Below are positions 5,312 to 10,941 of a DNA stretch of 10,941 bases, in pieces; position 1 is the stretch's first letter; every line of letters begins with the position of its first letter. Source of the stretch: an uncultured Eubacteriales bacterium (GTDB taxonomy: Bacteria; Bacillota; Clostridia; Lachnospirales; Lachnospiraceae); the NCBI GenBank assembly GCA_902772745.1, contig CACYBV010000040.1, positions 1-10,941 on the forward strand. Direction: 5' to 3'. The notes under the pieces are model-generated. The model saw nothing but the letters and a program-made list of their open reading frames with translations. It had not been told where the DNA came from and did not search any database. Both the position numbers and the translations under genes were made by a program.

Positions 5312-6538
5312 ATGAACTATCAGGAGGCTCTTGCCCTGACAAAAAAATACGGTCAGGAACATCTTCTCCGCTACTATGACGAACTGTCTTCAGAGGAACA
5401 GATTTCACTGCTTAAGGAGATCGAAGCGCTGGACTTTTCCCTCCTGTCGATTCTTCACAGCGAAAGCGCCAGCTCCGGCCGCGGTTTTTTTGAACCGCTC
5501 GGTGCGCTGACTGTACAGGAAATCAGTGAAAAACGCATTGAATACGAACGCGCCGGCCTCGAAGTGCTCAACAGGGAAAAAGCCGCTGCCGTGCTTCTTG
5601 CAGGCGGCATGGGGACACGTCTCGGCTTTGACAAGCCAAAAGGCATGTACAATATCGGCGAAACGCATGACCTGTACATTTTCGAGTGCCTGATCAATAA
5701 CCTTCTCGATGTGGTCCGCGTCACCGGCCACTATATGTATCTCCTGATCATGACTTCAGAATTGAACCACGAAGATACGGTCCGGTTCTTTGAAGAGAAG
5801 GAGTATTTCGGCTACGATCCCGATTACATCCGCTTCTTTGTCCAGGATACGGCGCCCTGCGTCGGCTATGACGGCAAAATCCTTATGGAGGGGAAAGGCC
5901 GGATCGCGGTTTCCCCGAACGGTAACGGCGGCTGGTTCCATTCTCTTGTGAAAGCCGGCCTATATCCTCTGCTTCAGGAACACGGCGTCGAATACCTTTC
6001 CGTTTTCGGTGTCGACAATGTCTGCCAGCGCATCAACGATCCCGCATTTGTCGGCGCAATGAAGCTCTCCGGCTGCGATGTCTGTGCAAAAGTGGTTCAA
6101 AAAGCCGATCCGAATGAGCGCGTCGGCGTCCTCTGCCTTGAAGACGGCCGGCCTTCCATCGTCGAATACTATGAAATGACGGACGATATGATTCATCTGC
6201 GCGATGCCGGCGGAAATCTTCTCTACAATTACGGCGTGATTCTGAACTACCTGTTCCGCCTGGACCGGCTCACGGAAATCGCGAACAACCGGCTTCCCCT
6301 GCACATTGTCGAAAAGAAAATCCCCTTCATCGACGATTCGGGCATCCTGCAGAAGCCCGAATCTCCGAACGGCTATAAGTTCGAGTACCTTGTACTCGAC
6401 ATGATCCATCTGCTCGAGAGCTGCCTTCCCTATGAAGTCATCCGCGAGAAGGAGTTCGCTCCGATCAAAAACCGTACCGGCATCGATTCCGTCGAATCCG
6501 CCCGCACCCTGCTCAAAGAAAACGGCGTGAGCCTGTAA
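5312..6538 (+). CDS. UAP1-like UDP-sugar pyrophosphorylase (UDPGP family)
   Basis: A 408-residue nucleotidyltransferase of the eukaryote-like UDPGP family, which joins UTP and a sugar 1-phosphate to give a UDP-sugar. Motifs in order: LLAGGMGTRLGFDKPKGMY (95-113, nucleotide loop and catalytic Lys region), IMTS (146-149), FFEEKEYFGYD, a SPNGNGG loop (201-207), FGVDN (232-236), AKVVQKADPNERVGV, VEYYEM (284-289), KKIPFID, NGYKFEYLVLD and FAPIKN (382-387). By recall the order and wording follow eukaryotic UDP-N-acetylhexosamine pyrophosphorylase (UAP1) more closely than bacterial GalU or GlmU, though it is about 100 residues shorter. UDP-GlcNAc, UDP-GalNAc or UDP-glucose are all possible products. 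AAGGAGG ten bases upstream fixes the start. It converges with the dUTPase gene, 48 bases away, with no T-rich terminator visible between. Confidence 0.85.
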   Translation: MNYQEALALTKKYGQEHLLRYYDELSSEEQISLLKEIEALDFSLLSILHSESASSGRGFFEPLGALTVQEISEKRIEYERAGLEVLNREKAAAVLLAGGMGTRLGFDKPKGMYNIGETHDLYIFECLINNLLDVVRVTGHYMYLLIMTSELNHEDTVRFFEEKEYFGYDPDYIRFFVQDTAPCVGYDGKILMEGKGRIAVSPNGNGGWFHSLVKAGLYPLLQEHGVEYLSVFGVDNVCQRINDPAFVGAMKLSGCDVCAKVVQKADPNERVGVLCLEDGRPSIVEYYEMTDDMIHLRDAGGNLLYNYGVILNYLFRLDRLTEIANNRLPLHIVEKKIPFIDDSGILQKPESPNGYKFEYLVLDMIHLLESCLPYEVIREKEFAPIKNRTGIDSVESARTLLKENGVSL

Positions 6539-6586
6539 CGAAGGTCTCCCCGGGCACGGGATGCCTCCCGGACGCGAATCCCCGCC

Positions 6587-7018
6587 TCAGCTTCTCCCTG
6601 TAGCGCCGAAACCGCCGCGGTCCGTGTCGCCGAGGTGCTCGCGGACGACAAACTCGAGCGGAGGCTGGTGCTTCATAATGCGGAACTGGCAGATCCTGTC
6701 GTTCACGTGCACAATTGTGTCGCGCATCGCAAGGGCCGGAAAAAACCACTCGTCGTTGTCGCCGCAGTAAGTTTCATCCACAACGCCGAAGGAATTGGCC
6801 TGAATGATGCCGTAATTCCGATAAAGCGAGCTTCTCGGAACGACATAAGCCTCGTAGCCTTCGGGAAGCCGGACGGCGATTCCGAGGGGAATCAGCCGGA
6901 ATTCACCGGCCTTCATTTCAATGTCCTCCGAAGCCCGCAGGTCAATCCAGTCGGATTTCCCGCCGATATAACGAAGGGGTTCGATTTTGTCAGACAGGTA
7001 ACGGATTTCGATTTCCAT
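6587..7018 (-). CDS. dut: dUTP diphosphatase (trimeric dUTPase family)
   Basis: A 143-residue enzyme that hydrolyses dUTP to dUMP and pyrophosphate, keeping uracil out of DNA and supplying dUMP for thymidylate synthesis. The five family motifs are recognisable but divergent: SDWIDLRAS (1, about 22-30), PRSSLYRNYGI (2, 61-71), GVVDETYCGDNDE (3, 78-90, with the catalytic Asp D81), DRICQFRI (4, 107-114) and the C-terminal RGGFGATGRS (5, 134-143) that closes over the active site. ATG at 7018 is chosen for the AAAGGA ahead of it and a family-sized N-terminus; nine upstream in-frame codons would cross a hairpin. It is the last gene of the group, 50 bases after folD. A related activity (such as dCTP deaminase) is unlikely given the motif 5 ending. 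Confidence 0.88.
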   Translation of the reverse strand: MEIEIRYLSDKIEPLRYIGGKSDWIDLRASEDIEMKAGEFRLIPLGIAVRLPEGYEAYVVPRSSLYRNYGIIQANSFGVVDETYCGDNDEWFFPALAMRDTIVHVNDRICQFRIMKHQPPLEFVVREHLGDTDRGGFGATGRS

Positions 7019-7035
7019 TTGAATCCTTTCAGAAA

Positions 7036-7057
7036 GCGCCGCCACAAAAGGCGGCGC
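7036..7057 (-). other. GC-rich hairpin between folD and dut
   Basis: GCGCCGCC (7036-7043) pairs perfectly with GGCGGCGC (7050-7057) across a 6-base loop, in the 50-base gap between folD and dut. On the minus strand only TTT CTG follows, so it may be a leaky terminator, a processing site, or a 3'-end stabiliser that lowers dut expression relative to folD. It ends shortly before the dut ribosome binding site. Confidence 0.6.
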
Positions 7058-7068
7058 ATTAATATATG

Positions 7069-7902
7069 TCAGAGGAATTTCTTCGCGGCGGCCTCCGCGA
7101 CATGAAGCGCAAGGACTGATGTCGTAACCGATCCGACGCCGCCCGGAACCGGAGTCAGAAGAGAAGCTGCGGACATGTCGGCCTGTCTGCAGTCTCCGAC
7201 AAGGGCGCCGGAAGCATTCATATTGATGCCGACGTCAAAGACCGCAGCACCCGGCTTCACGTAGGAGCCGTCGATCATTTCCGCCCGTCCGATCGCCGTC
7301 ACAAGGATGTCCGCTTCCCTGCAGACCGCCGGCAGGTCCTTCGTGCGGCTGTGACAGACCGTCACCGTCGCGTTCTTCTCAAGAAGCATCATCGCGAGCG
7401 GCTTTCCGACCACCATCGAGCGGCCGATCACTGCGGCGCGTTTTCCCTGGAGGTCGATTCCCGCCTGCTCGATCATGCGGATTACGGCTTCCGGTGTGCA
7501 GGGATAAACCGTTTTGCGCCCTTCAAACAGCCGCAGACGGTTTTTCGGCGTGCAGCAGTCCATATCCTTTTCCGGGTCCAGCATTGAAAACAGCCTTTCC
7601 GTGCTGATTGTCTTCGGAAGCGGCTGCAGCACAAGGATTCCGTCGACGGAATCATCCCCGTTCAGCTTCCTGAATTCCGCGAAGAAGGCCTCCGGATCCG
7701 TGTCCGATGGATATACCAGAGAAGTGCAGTCGACCGCGCATTTCGCCATGCGTTTCTTAGCGCCGGTTTCATAGGAAATATCGCTCTCGTCCTCTCCGAA
7801 ACGAATAATCACAAGCTTCGGTGCACGGGGAAGTGACTGCGCTGTTTCCCGTGCGCGTTTTGTCAGGGCTTTCGCGGTTTCCGCTCCTTTCAGAAGTTCC
7901 AT
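7069..7902 (-). CDS. folD: Bifunctional methylene-THF dehydrogenase / methenyl-THF cyclohydrolase
   Basis: A 277-residue enzyme that interconverts 5,10-methylene-, 5,10-methenyl- and 10-formyl-tetrahydrofolate. The catalytic domain shows SYETGAKKR (43-51, with Tyr44 and the catalytic Lys at 49 or 50), VDGILVLQPLP (86-96) and KDMDCCTP (112-119). The NAD(P) domain has VIGRSMVVGKP (158-168), and the protein ends with TPVPGGVGSVTTSVL (250-264). The Y-to-K spacing (SYExGAxKR) is one I associate with a clostridial FolD subgroup, not E. coli. Cys116 stands where most FolD proteins have Gly after the substrate-contacting Asp (E. coli D121). Its ATG shares one base with the stop codon of the cyclodeaminase-like gene (TGATG), and GAGAGGA lies upstream, so the two are translationally coupled. 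Confidence 0.93.
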   Translation of the reverse strand: MELLKGAETAKALTKRARETAQSLPRAPKLVIIRFGEDESDISYETGAKKRMAKCAVDCTSLVYPSDTDPEAFFAEFRKLNGDDSVDGILVLQPLPKTISTERLFSMLDPEKDMDCCTPKNRLRLFEGRKTVYPCTPEAVIRMIEQAGIDLQGKRAAVIGRSMVVGKPLAMMLLEKNATVTVCHSRTKDLPAVCREADILVTAIGRAEMIDGSYVKPGAAVFDVGINMNASGALVGDCRQADMSAASLLTPVPGGVGSVTTSVLALHVAEAAAKKFL

Positions 7903-8528
7903 CAGCCGATCCTCTCTTTCACCGTATCCATCGTTTCCCGGTACAGTTTCTCCGCACGCTCAAGGTATCGTTCGCAGCGTTCCGAAAGCCTCGTGCGGCG
8001 CTCGGAGTCCTTCATCGATTTCAGGTTGATCAGCACGTTCATGGACGCGCCCGTCACCGCGGTTTCAAGGTAGGACGCCGCAACGCCCGCGTCCGAAACC
8101 GCGAGCTTCGAACCGATTTCTGAAAGCCGCAGCACGGAATCAAAAGCACCGAGCGCGGTTTCCATCACCGAGAGCGGCACCAGCACCGCGTCGTAAAGCG
8201 CGTTTTCCATATAGGCGTCCCGGATGCGTTTTTCCTCCTCCGTTCCCTTCGGCATCGCATAGCCGCGGGAAAGCGGCAGAAAGACCTCCTCATCCTTGTC
8301 CGCAAGGCGGAGGAATACGTCCCGGAGGGATTCAAGGTATCCGTTCAGGCGGATCACTTCCTCTTCCACCGCCGCATAACGTTTCTTTCCGATCGTGAGA
8401 CTTGCCACCATCATCCCCAAAGAGACACCGAAAGCCCCCGCCAGGGCGGACGCGCCTCCGCCGCCGGGGACCGGGTTTTTAGATGATAAATCCATCAGGA
8501 ATTCTTCGATAATCTGGTCTCTTGTCAT
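7902..8528 (-). CDS. Formimino-THF cyclodeaminase / methenyl-THF cyclohydrolase family protein
   Basis: A 208-residue all-helical protein of the FTCD C-terminal (cyclodeaminase) family. NPVPGGGGASALAGAFG (18-34) is the diagnostic loop near the N-terminus, followed by a long amphipathic helix array; the length fits stand-alone members such as clostridial FchA. Family members release ammonia from 5-formimino-THF to give 5,10-methenyl-THF, or act as methenyl-THF cyclohydrolases. Either product feeds FolD, whose gene overlaps this one by one base. The ATG at 8528 follows the stop codon of the membrane-protein gene with no gap, and its GGAGGAG lies inside that gene. No formiminoglutamate or histidine-degradation gene is in view, so the cyclohydrolase role in one-carbon flow seems as likely as histidine breakdown. 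Confidence 0.88.
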   Translation of the reverse strand: MTRDQIIEEFLMDLSSKNPVPGGGGASALAGAFGVSLGMMVASLTIGKKRYAAVEEEVIRLNGYLESLRDVFLRLADKDEEVFLPLSRGYAMPKGTEEEKRIRDAYMENALYDAVLVPLSVMETALGAFDSVLRLSEIGSKLAVSDAGVAASYLETAVTGASMNVLINLKSMKDSERRTRLSERCERYLERAEKLYRETMDTVKERIG

Positions 8529-9932
8529 CTACTCCTCCGTTTTGGAAAAAGCCCTGGCCGTCTTTCTCTGTCCGCGCCTTGAATTGCTTCTGCAGTACAG
8601 CCGGATATAAACCGCTATCGCCCCGGTCACAATGAAGTAAAACCAGGTCGTCGCATCACTGAACCAGGTCGTAAAGAATGAAAGCGCCATATAGAACGCC
8701 ATCTGCACATAAAGCAGTACGCCCGATGCCGTTTTCCTGCGGAAGGAAATATCGGTCACGAGAGCGGCGACGCCGCCAAGAAGCAGTCCGAACAGCATCG
8801 TACCCGGTACGCCGAAATCCCCGTACACATGGTAGAGCATCGTCAGTGTCGTCAGTTCCGGAATCGTCGTATACTGCTCGAGCGCCATCAGTTCCTGTAC
8901 CCGCGGCAGGAACTTGAGTCCCGTCAGCGCAAAGAAAGGGAACAGTTCCCGGATGCCGTAGCTGTGACGCTGCAGGTTGATCGTGAGCAGGTTCAGGTTC
9001 TCATAGTTGTTGACAATATAGATGTACGGATACTGGACCGTAAGCGAAGTCTCCCGGTTGCGGAAGCGGAAAACATTCTCAAGATAGCCTTCCGGATAGT
9101 TTTTGTAGCGCATCAGGATGAGGAAAACGCCGAACACGAGGAATCCGAAAATCACCGTTCCCGCGAGAATCACGGGTTTCGGGATCTTTTCCTGAATCAC
9201 CAGGAAAGCAAGCACCGGAAGCGCAAGCGTCAGCAGCATCTGCATCTTGGAAAGAAGCATAAAGGGAATCAGGAGAGACAGTCCGTTGCAGAGAATCAGG
9301 ATCAGGTATCCCCATTTGGCCGGCCTCCCGAGAGACAGGAAATAGACCGACAGCGGCGGCACCAGGACAAGCGCGACCACAAAGTAATGCAGCCCCGTCA
9401 CATGAAAAATCGAATAGGCGGCATAAGACCAGTCCAGGAAAATCGGGACGCGGAACTTCAGGATAAAGCATTCCAGGATAAAAGCCAGAAGGCCGACCGC
9501 GGTCAGGATCAGAACCGCGCTGAAAACCGCCCGGAGAAACACCGGATTCCGGCGGTTCTTCCGGATGCTCTGCTCTGGTTTCCGTTTCGGCGCCCGCTTT
9601 TTTAAGAACCACGATATGAGATCGAACCCGCCCATAAAGAGGAAGTAGAAGCCGCCGACGGAAAACCACATCGCGGTGCTCCACGGCGACTGCAGTTCGG
9701 AAAGCTTCAGCGAGCTTAAGGCAATCCCGAAAAGCCACGAAATGCTCAGAAGCAGCCTCAGGTCGATGATGTTCGAATCCTCGATATAAACGAGAACGGT
9801 CTCAAGGGCCATCAGCAGGAGAAAAATTACAAAAGACGGATAACCGCCGCCGTACTTTGAAAGTACCGCGGCCAGTATAAACAGCAGGATTGCTGCCGGA
9901 TATCGAAGACTAAGAAAAACCTTTCTCTTCAA
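8529..9932 (-). CDS. Polytopic membrane protein, Wzy-like oligosaccharide repeat-unit polymerase
   Basis: About 467 residues with roughly ten to twelve hydrophobic segments spread over the whole length. A long polar stretch follows about residue 275 (RYKNYPEGYLENVFRFRNRE, then PYIYIVNNYENL), and a late GDFGVPGTMLFGLLLGG segment comes next. The multi-span plan, the large extracytoplasmic loop with YIYIVNNYENL, and the G-D-F-G-x-x-G motif before a membrane span resemble oligosaccharide repeat-unit (Wzy-type) polymerases, which link surface polysaccharide units outside the membrane. I propose TTG at 9932 as start because AAGGAG lies ten bases upstream; the in-frame TTG at 9953 comes before that site. 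It follows the ftsZ terminator and abuts the cyclodeaminase-like gene. No glycosyltransferase, flippase or ligase gene is nearby, so function is uncertain. Confidence 0.7.
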   Translation of the reverse strand: MKRKVFLSLRYPAAILLFILAAVLSKYGGGYPSFVIFLLLMALETVLVYIEDSNIIDLRLLLSISWLFGIALSSLKLSELQSPWSTAMWFSVGGFYFLFMGGFDLISWFLKKRAPKRKPEQSIRKNRRNPVFLRAVFSAVLILTAVGLLAFILECFILKFRVPIFLDWSYAAYSIFHVTGLHYFVVALVLVPPLSVYFLSLGRPAKWGYLILILCNGLSLLIPFMLLSKMQMLLTLALPVLAFLVIQEKIPKPVILAGTVIFGFLVFGVFLILMRYKNYPEGYLENVFRFRNRETSLTVQYPYIYIVNNYENLNLLTINLQRHSYGIRELFPFFALTGLKFLPRVQELMALEQYTTIPELTTLTMLYHVYGDFGVPGTMLFGLLLGGVAALVTDISFRRKTASGVLLYVQMAFYMALSFFTTWFSDATTWFYFIVTGAIAVYIRLYCRSNSRRGQRKTARAFSKTEE

Positions 9933-9962
9933 AAACAGCGTTCTCCTTGGCAAAAAAATCAG

Positions 9963-9977
9963 TTCGGAAGTTCCGAA
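9963..9977. other. Short palindrome between the ftsZ terminator and the membrane-protein gene
   Basis: TTCGGAA-G-TTCCGAA is a perfect 7-base inverted repeat around one base. On the minus strand eight T (including the in-frame TTG region) follow after four bases. It could be a protein-binding operator or a small second terminator. No sigma-A promoter for the downstream genes is convincing in the 54 bases from 9933 to 9986. Confidence 0.4.
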
Positions 9978-9985
9978 GCCCGTTT

Positions 9986-10015
9986 AAAAGGACCCCGGAT
10001 CAATCCGGGGTCCTT
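9986..10015 (-). terminator. Intrinsic terminator of ftsZ
   Basis: AAGGACCCCGGAT (9988-10000) pairs perfectly with ATCCGGGGTCCTT (10003-10015). On the minus strand the stem is followed by TTTT. It begins four bases after the ftsZ stop codon. Confidence 0.9.
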
Positions 10016-10019
10016 CGCA

Positions 10020-10941
10020 TTAACGACTGGTTTTCTTCAGGAAATCCGGAATCTTGATGGTCTGTTCATCTCTTCTCGGACGCTGCGAATAAGAGCTGAA
10101 ATCCGGAAGTTTGATATCCTCGTTTTCCGGGAGCTTCTGCGGTTCCGGCGCCGGAGCCTTCGGGGGACGCTGCCCGCCGAGAAGGTTCAGGTTTGCAAAA
10201 TTCGGCGCTTTCTGTTCTTTCTTTTCCGGAATCGGGGCTGCCGCCTTCTGGACCGCATCCTTTACGCCGGTCGCGATCACGGTGATCGTCACTTCATCCG
10301 CAGCGGTCTCGCGGTATGCGGTACCGAAGATGATGTTCGCGTTCGGGTCCGCCATCTCGCGGACGTATTCTACGGCATCGTTCGCTTCGATCAGGCTGAC
10401 GTCGCCGGAAATATTCACAAGGACGTGGCTTGCGCCGTCGATCGTGGTCTCCAGAAGCGGGCTCGAAATCGCCTGGCGCATCGCTTCCTGGCACTTGTCG
10501 TCGCCGGTAGCGGTACCGATGCCGATATGGGCCATGCCTTTGTCGCGCATAACGGTCTGAACGTCCGCAAAGTCCATGTTGATTTCGCCGGGCTCATTGA
10601 TGAGGTCGGTAATACCGCGGACTGCCTGCTGGAGAACCTGGTCTGCCAGCTTGAGCGCGTCGGGCATGCTGGTCCTGCGGTCTACGATCTGCAGCAGTTT
10701 GTCATTGGGGATGACGATCAGGGTATCGACGACTTCCTTCAGCTTCTGGATGCCCTCTTCGGCGTTGTTGGAACGCGCTTTGCCTTCAAATGTAAAGGGA
10801 CGGGTCACAACACCGACGGTCAGAATGCCCATATCATGGGAAAGTTTTGCAACGACAGGCGCAGCGCCGGTTCCGGTTCCGCCGCCCATTCCGCAGGTAA
10901 TAAACACCATGTCCGCACCCTTCAGAAGATCCGAAAGGTCA
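10020..10941 (-). CDS. ftsZ: Cell division protein FtsZ, C-terminal part
   Basis: The last 306 codons of ftsZ; the 5' end is off the right edge. FtsZ is the tubulin-like GTPase that forms the division ring at midcell. Seen are the tubulin signature GGGTGTGAAPV, the RPFTFEGK segment, LIVIPNDKLL, the NMDFADVQTVM synergy (T7) loop that completes the GTPase site of the neighbouring subunit, and the GIGTATG and INISGD-like (VNISGDVSL) segments of the C-terminal domain. A proline/lysine-rich linker follows, then the terminal IKIPDFLKK peptide, the usual docking site for FtsA, SepF and other division proteins. A near copy, IKLPDF, lies 13 residues earlier. No truncation or frameshift is visible; the methionine at 10910 is internal, since the reading frame runs open to the window edge with FtsZ-like residues. 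Confidence 0.97.
   Translation of the reverse strand, partial: DLSDLLKGADMVFITCGMGGGTGTGAAPVVAKLSHDMGILTVGVVTRPFTFEGKARSNNAEEGIQKLKEVVDTLIVIPNDKLLQIVDRRTSMPDALKLADQVLQQAVRGITDLINEPGEINMDFADVQTVMRDKGMAHIGIGTATGDDKCQEAMRQAISSPLLETTIDGASHVLVNISGDVSLIEANDAVEYVREMADPNANIIFGTAYRETAADEVTITVIATGVKDAVQKAAAPIPEKKEQKAPNFANLNLLGGQRPPKAPAPEPQKLPENEDIKLPDFSSYSQRPRRDEQTIKIPDFLKKTSR

Noticed and set aside
6539..6586. A bidirectional terminator between the pyrophosphorylase gene and dut
   Set aside because: The region is GC-rich with CCGGG/CCCGG arms but no T run on either strand.
8829..9605. A 258-codon plus-strand open frame opposite the membrane-protein gene
   Set aside because: Its product is a low-complexity Arg/Gln/Glu-rich sequence, as expected from the antisense of hydrophobic codons, and no promoter or ribosome binding site supports it.
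1..10941. CRISPR array, insertion sequence, prophage or tRNA genes
   Set aside because: No regularly spaced repeats, transposase or integrase motifs, phage genes or tRNA-like cloverleaf sequence were seen; the genes are housekeeping or wall-related.

Overview
The window looks like chromosome of a Gram-positive clostridial bacterium, most likely Lachnospiraceae or a close relative. The evidence is strong GGAGG-type ribosome binding sites, moderately high GC, a lipoprotein with SH3 and 3D domains carrying a YCxCxKCC motif, a DUF5685 protein next to a J-domain gene, an ATP-type PfkA, and a eukaryote-like UDP-sugar pyrophosphorylase. This taxonomic call is inference from protein resemblance; no search was run. 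I see no mobile element, CRISPR array, tRNA or rRNA. All but one gene lie on the minus strand, so the description runs right to left.

Right end (10941 to 9986): the 3' part of ftsZ, closed by a strong intrinsic terminator. Next comes a tight group (9932 to 6587): a Wzy-like polytopic membrane protein, a formimino-THF cyclodeaminase-like protein, FolD, and a dUTPase. The first three are adjacent or overlap by one base. FolD and dUTPase bear on the two substrates of thymidylate synthase, methylene-THF and dUMP. The membrane protein has no obvious metabolic link to them.

Centre: the only plus-strand gene (5312-6538) encodes a UAP1-like nucleotidyltransferase that probably makes a UDP-sugar. It is divergent from pfkA (5105-4128). 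The 206-bp gap between them holds a good sigma-A-type promoter for each. Downstream of pfkA is a SpoU/TrmH-family RNA 2'-O-methyltransferase (4023-3235). A large hairpin lies in the gap between them; its T-tract faces the plus strand.

Left part: a predicted lipoprotein (2984-1551) with SH3-like domains, an Ala/Glu-rich helix and a C-terminal 3D domain, probably a cell-wall enzyme. It has its own consensus promoter, with an exact match to the WalR (YycF) recognition sequence over the transcription start, a ~200-nt leader, and a clear terminator. In B. subtilis WalR controls wall-hydrolase genes, including the 3D protein gene yocH, so this is the most informative regulatory signal in the window. 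Finally, a promoter at 1384-1356 drives a three-gene operon: a small membrane zinc-ribbon protein, a DUF5685 protein, and a J-domain protein cut off by the window edge. This operon is the least characterised module here.
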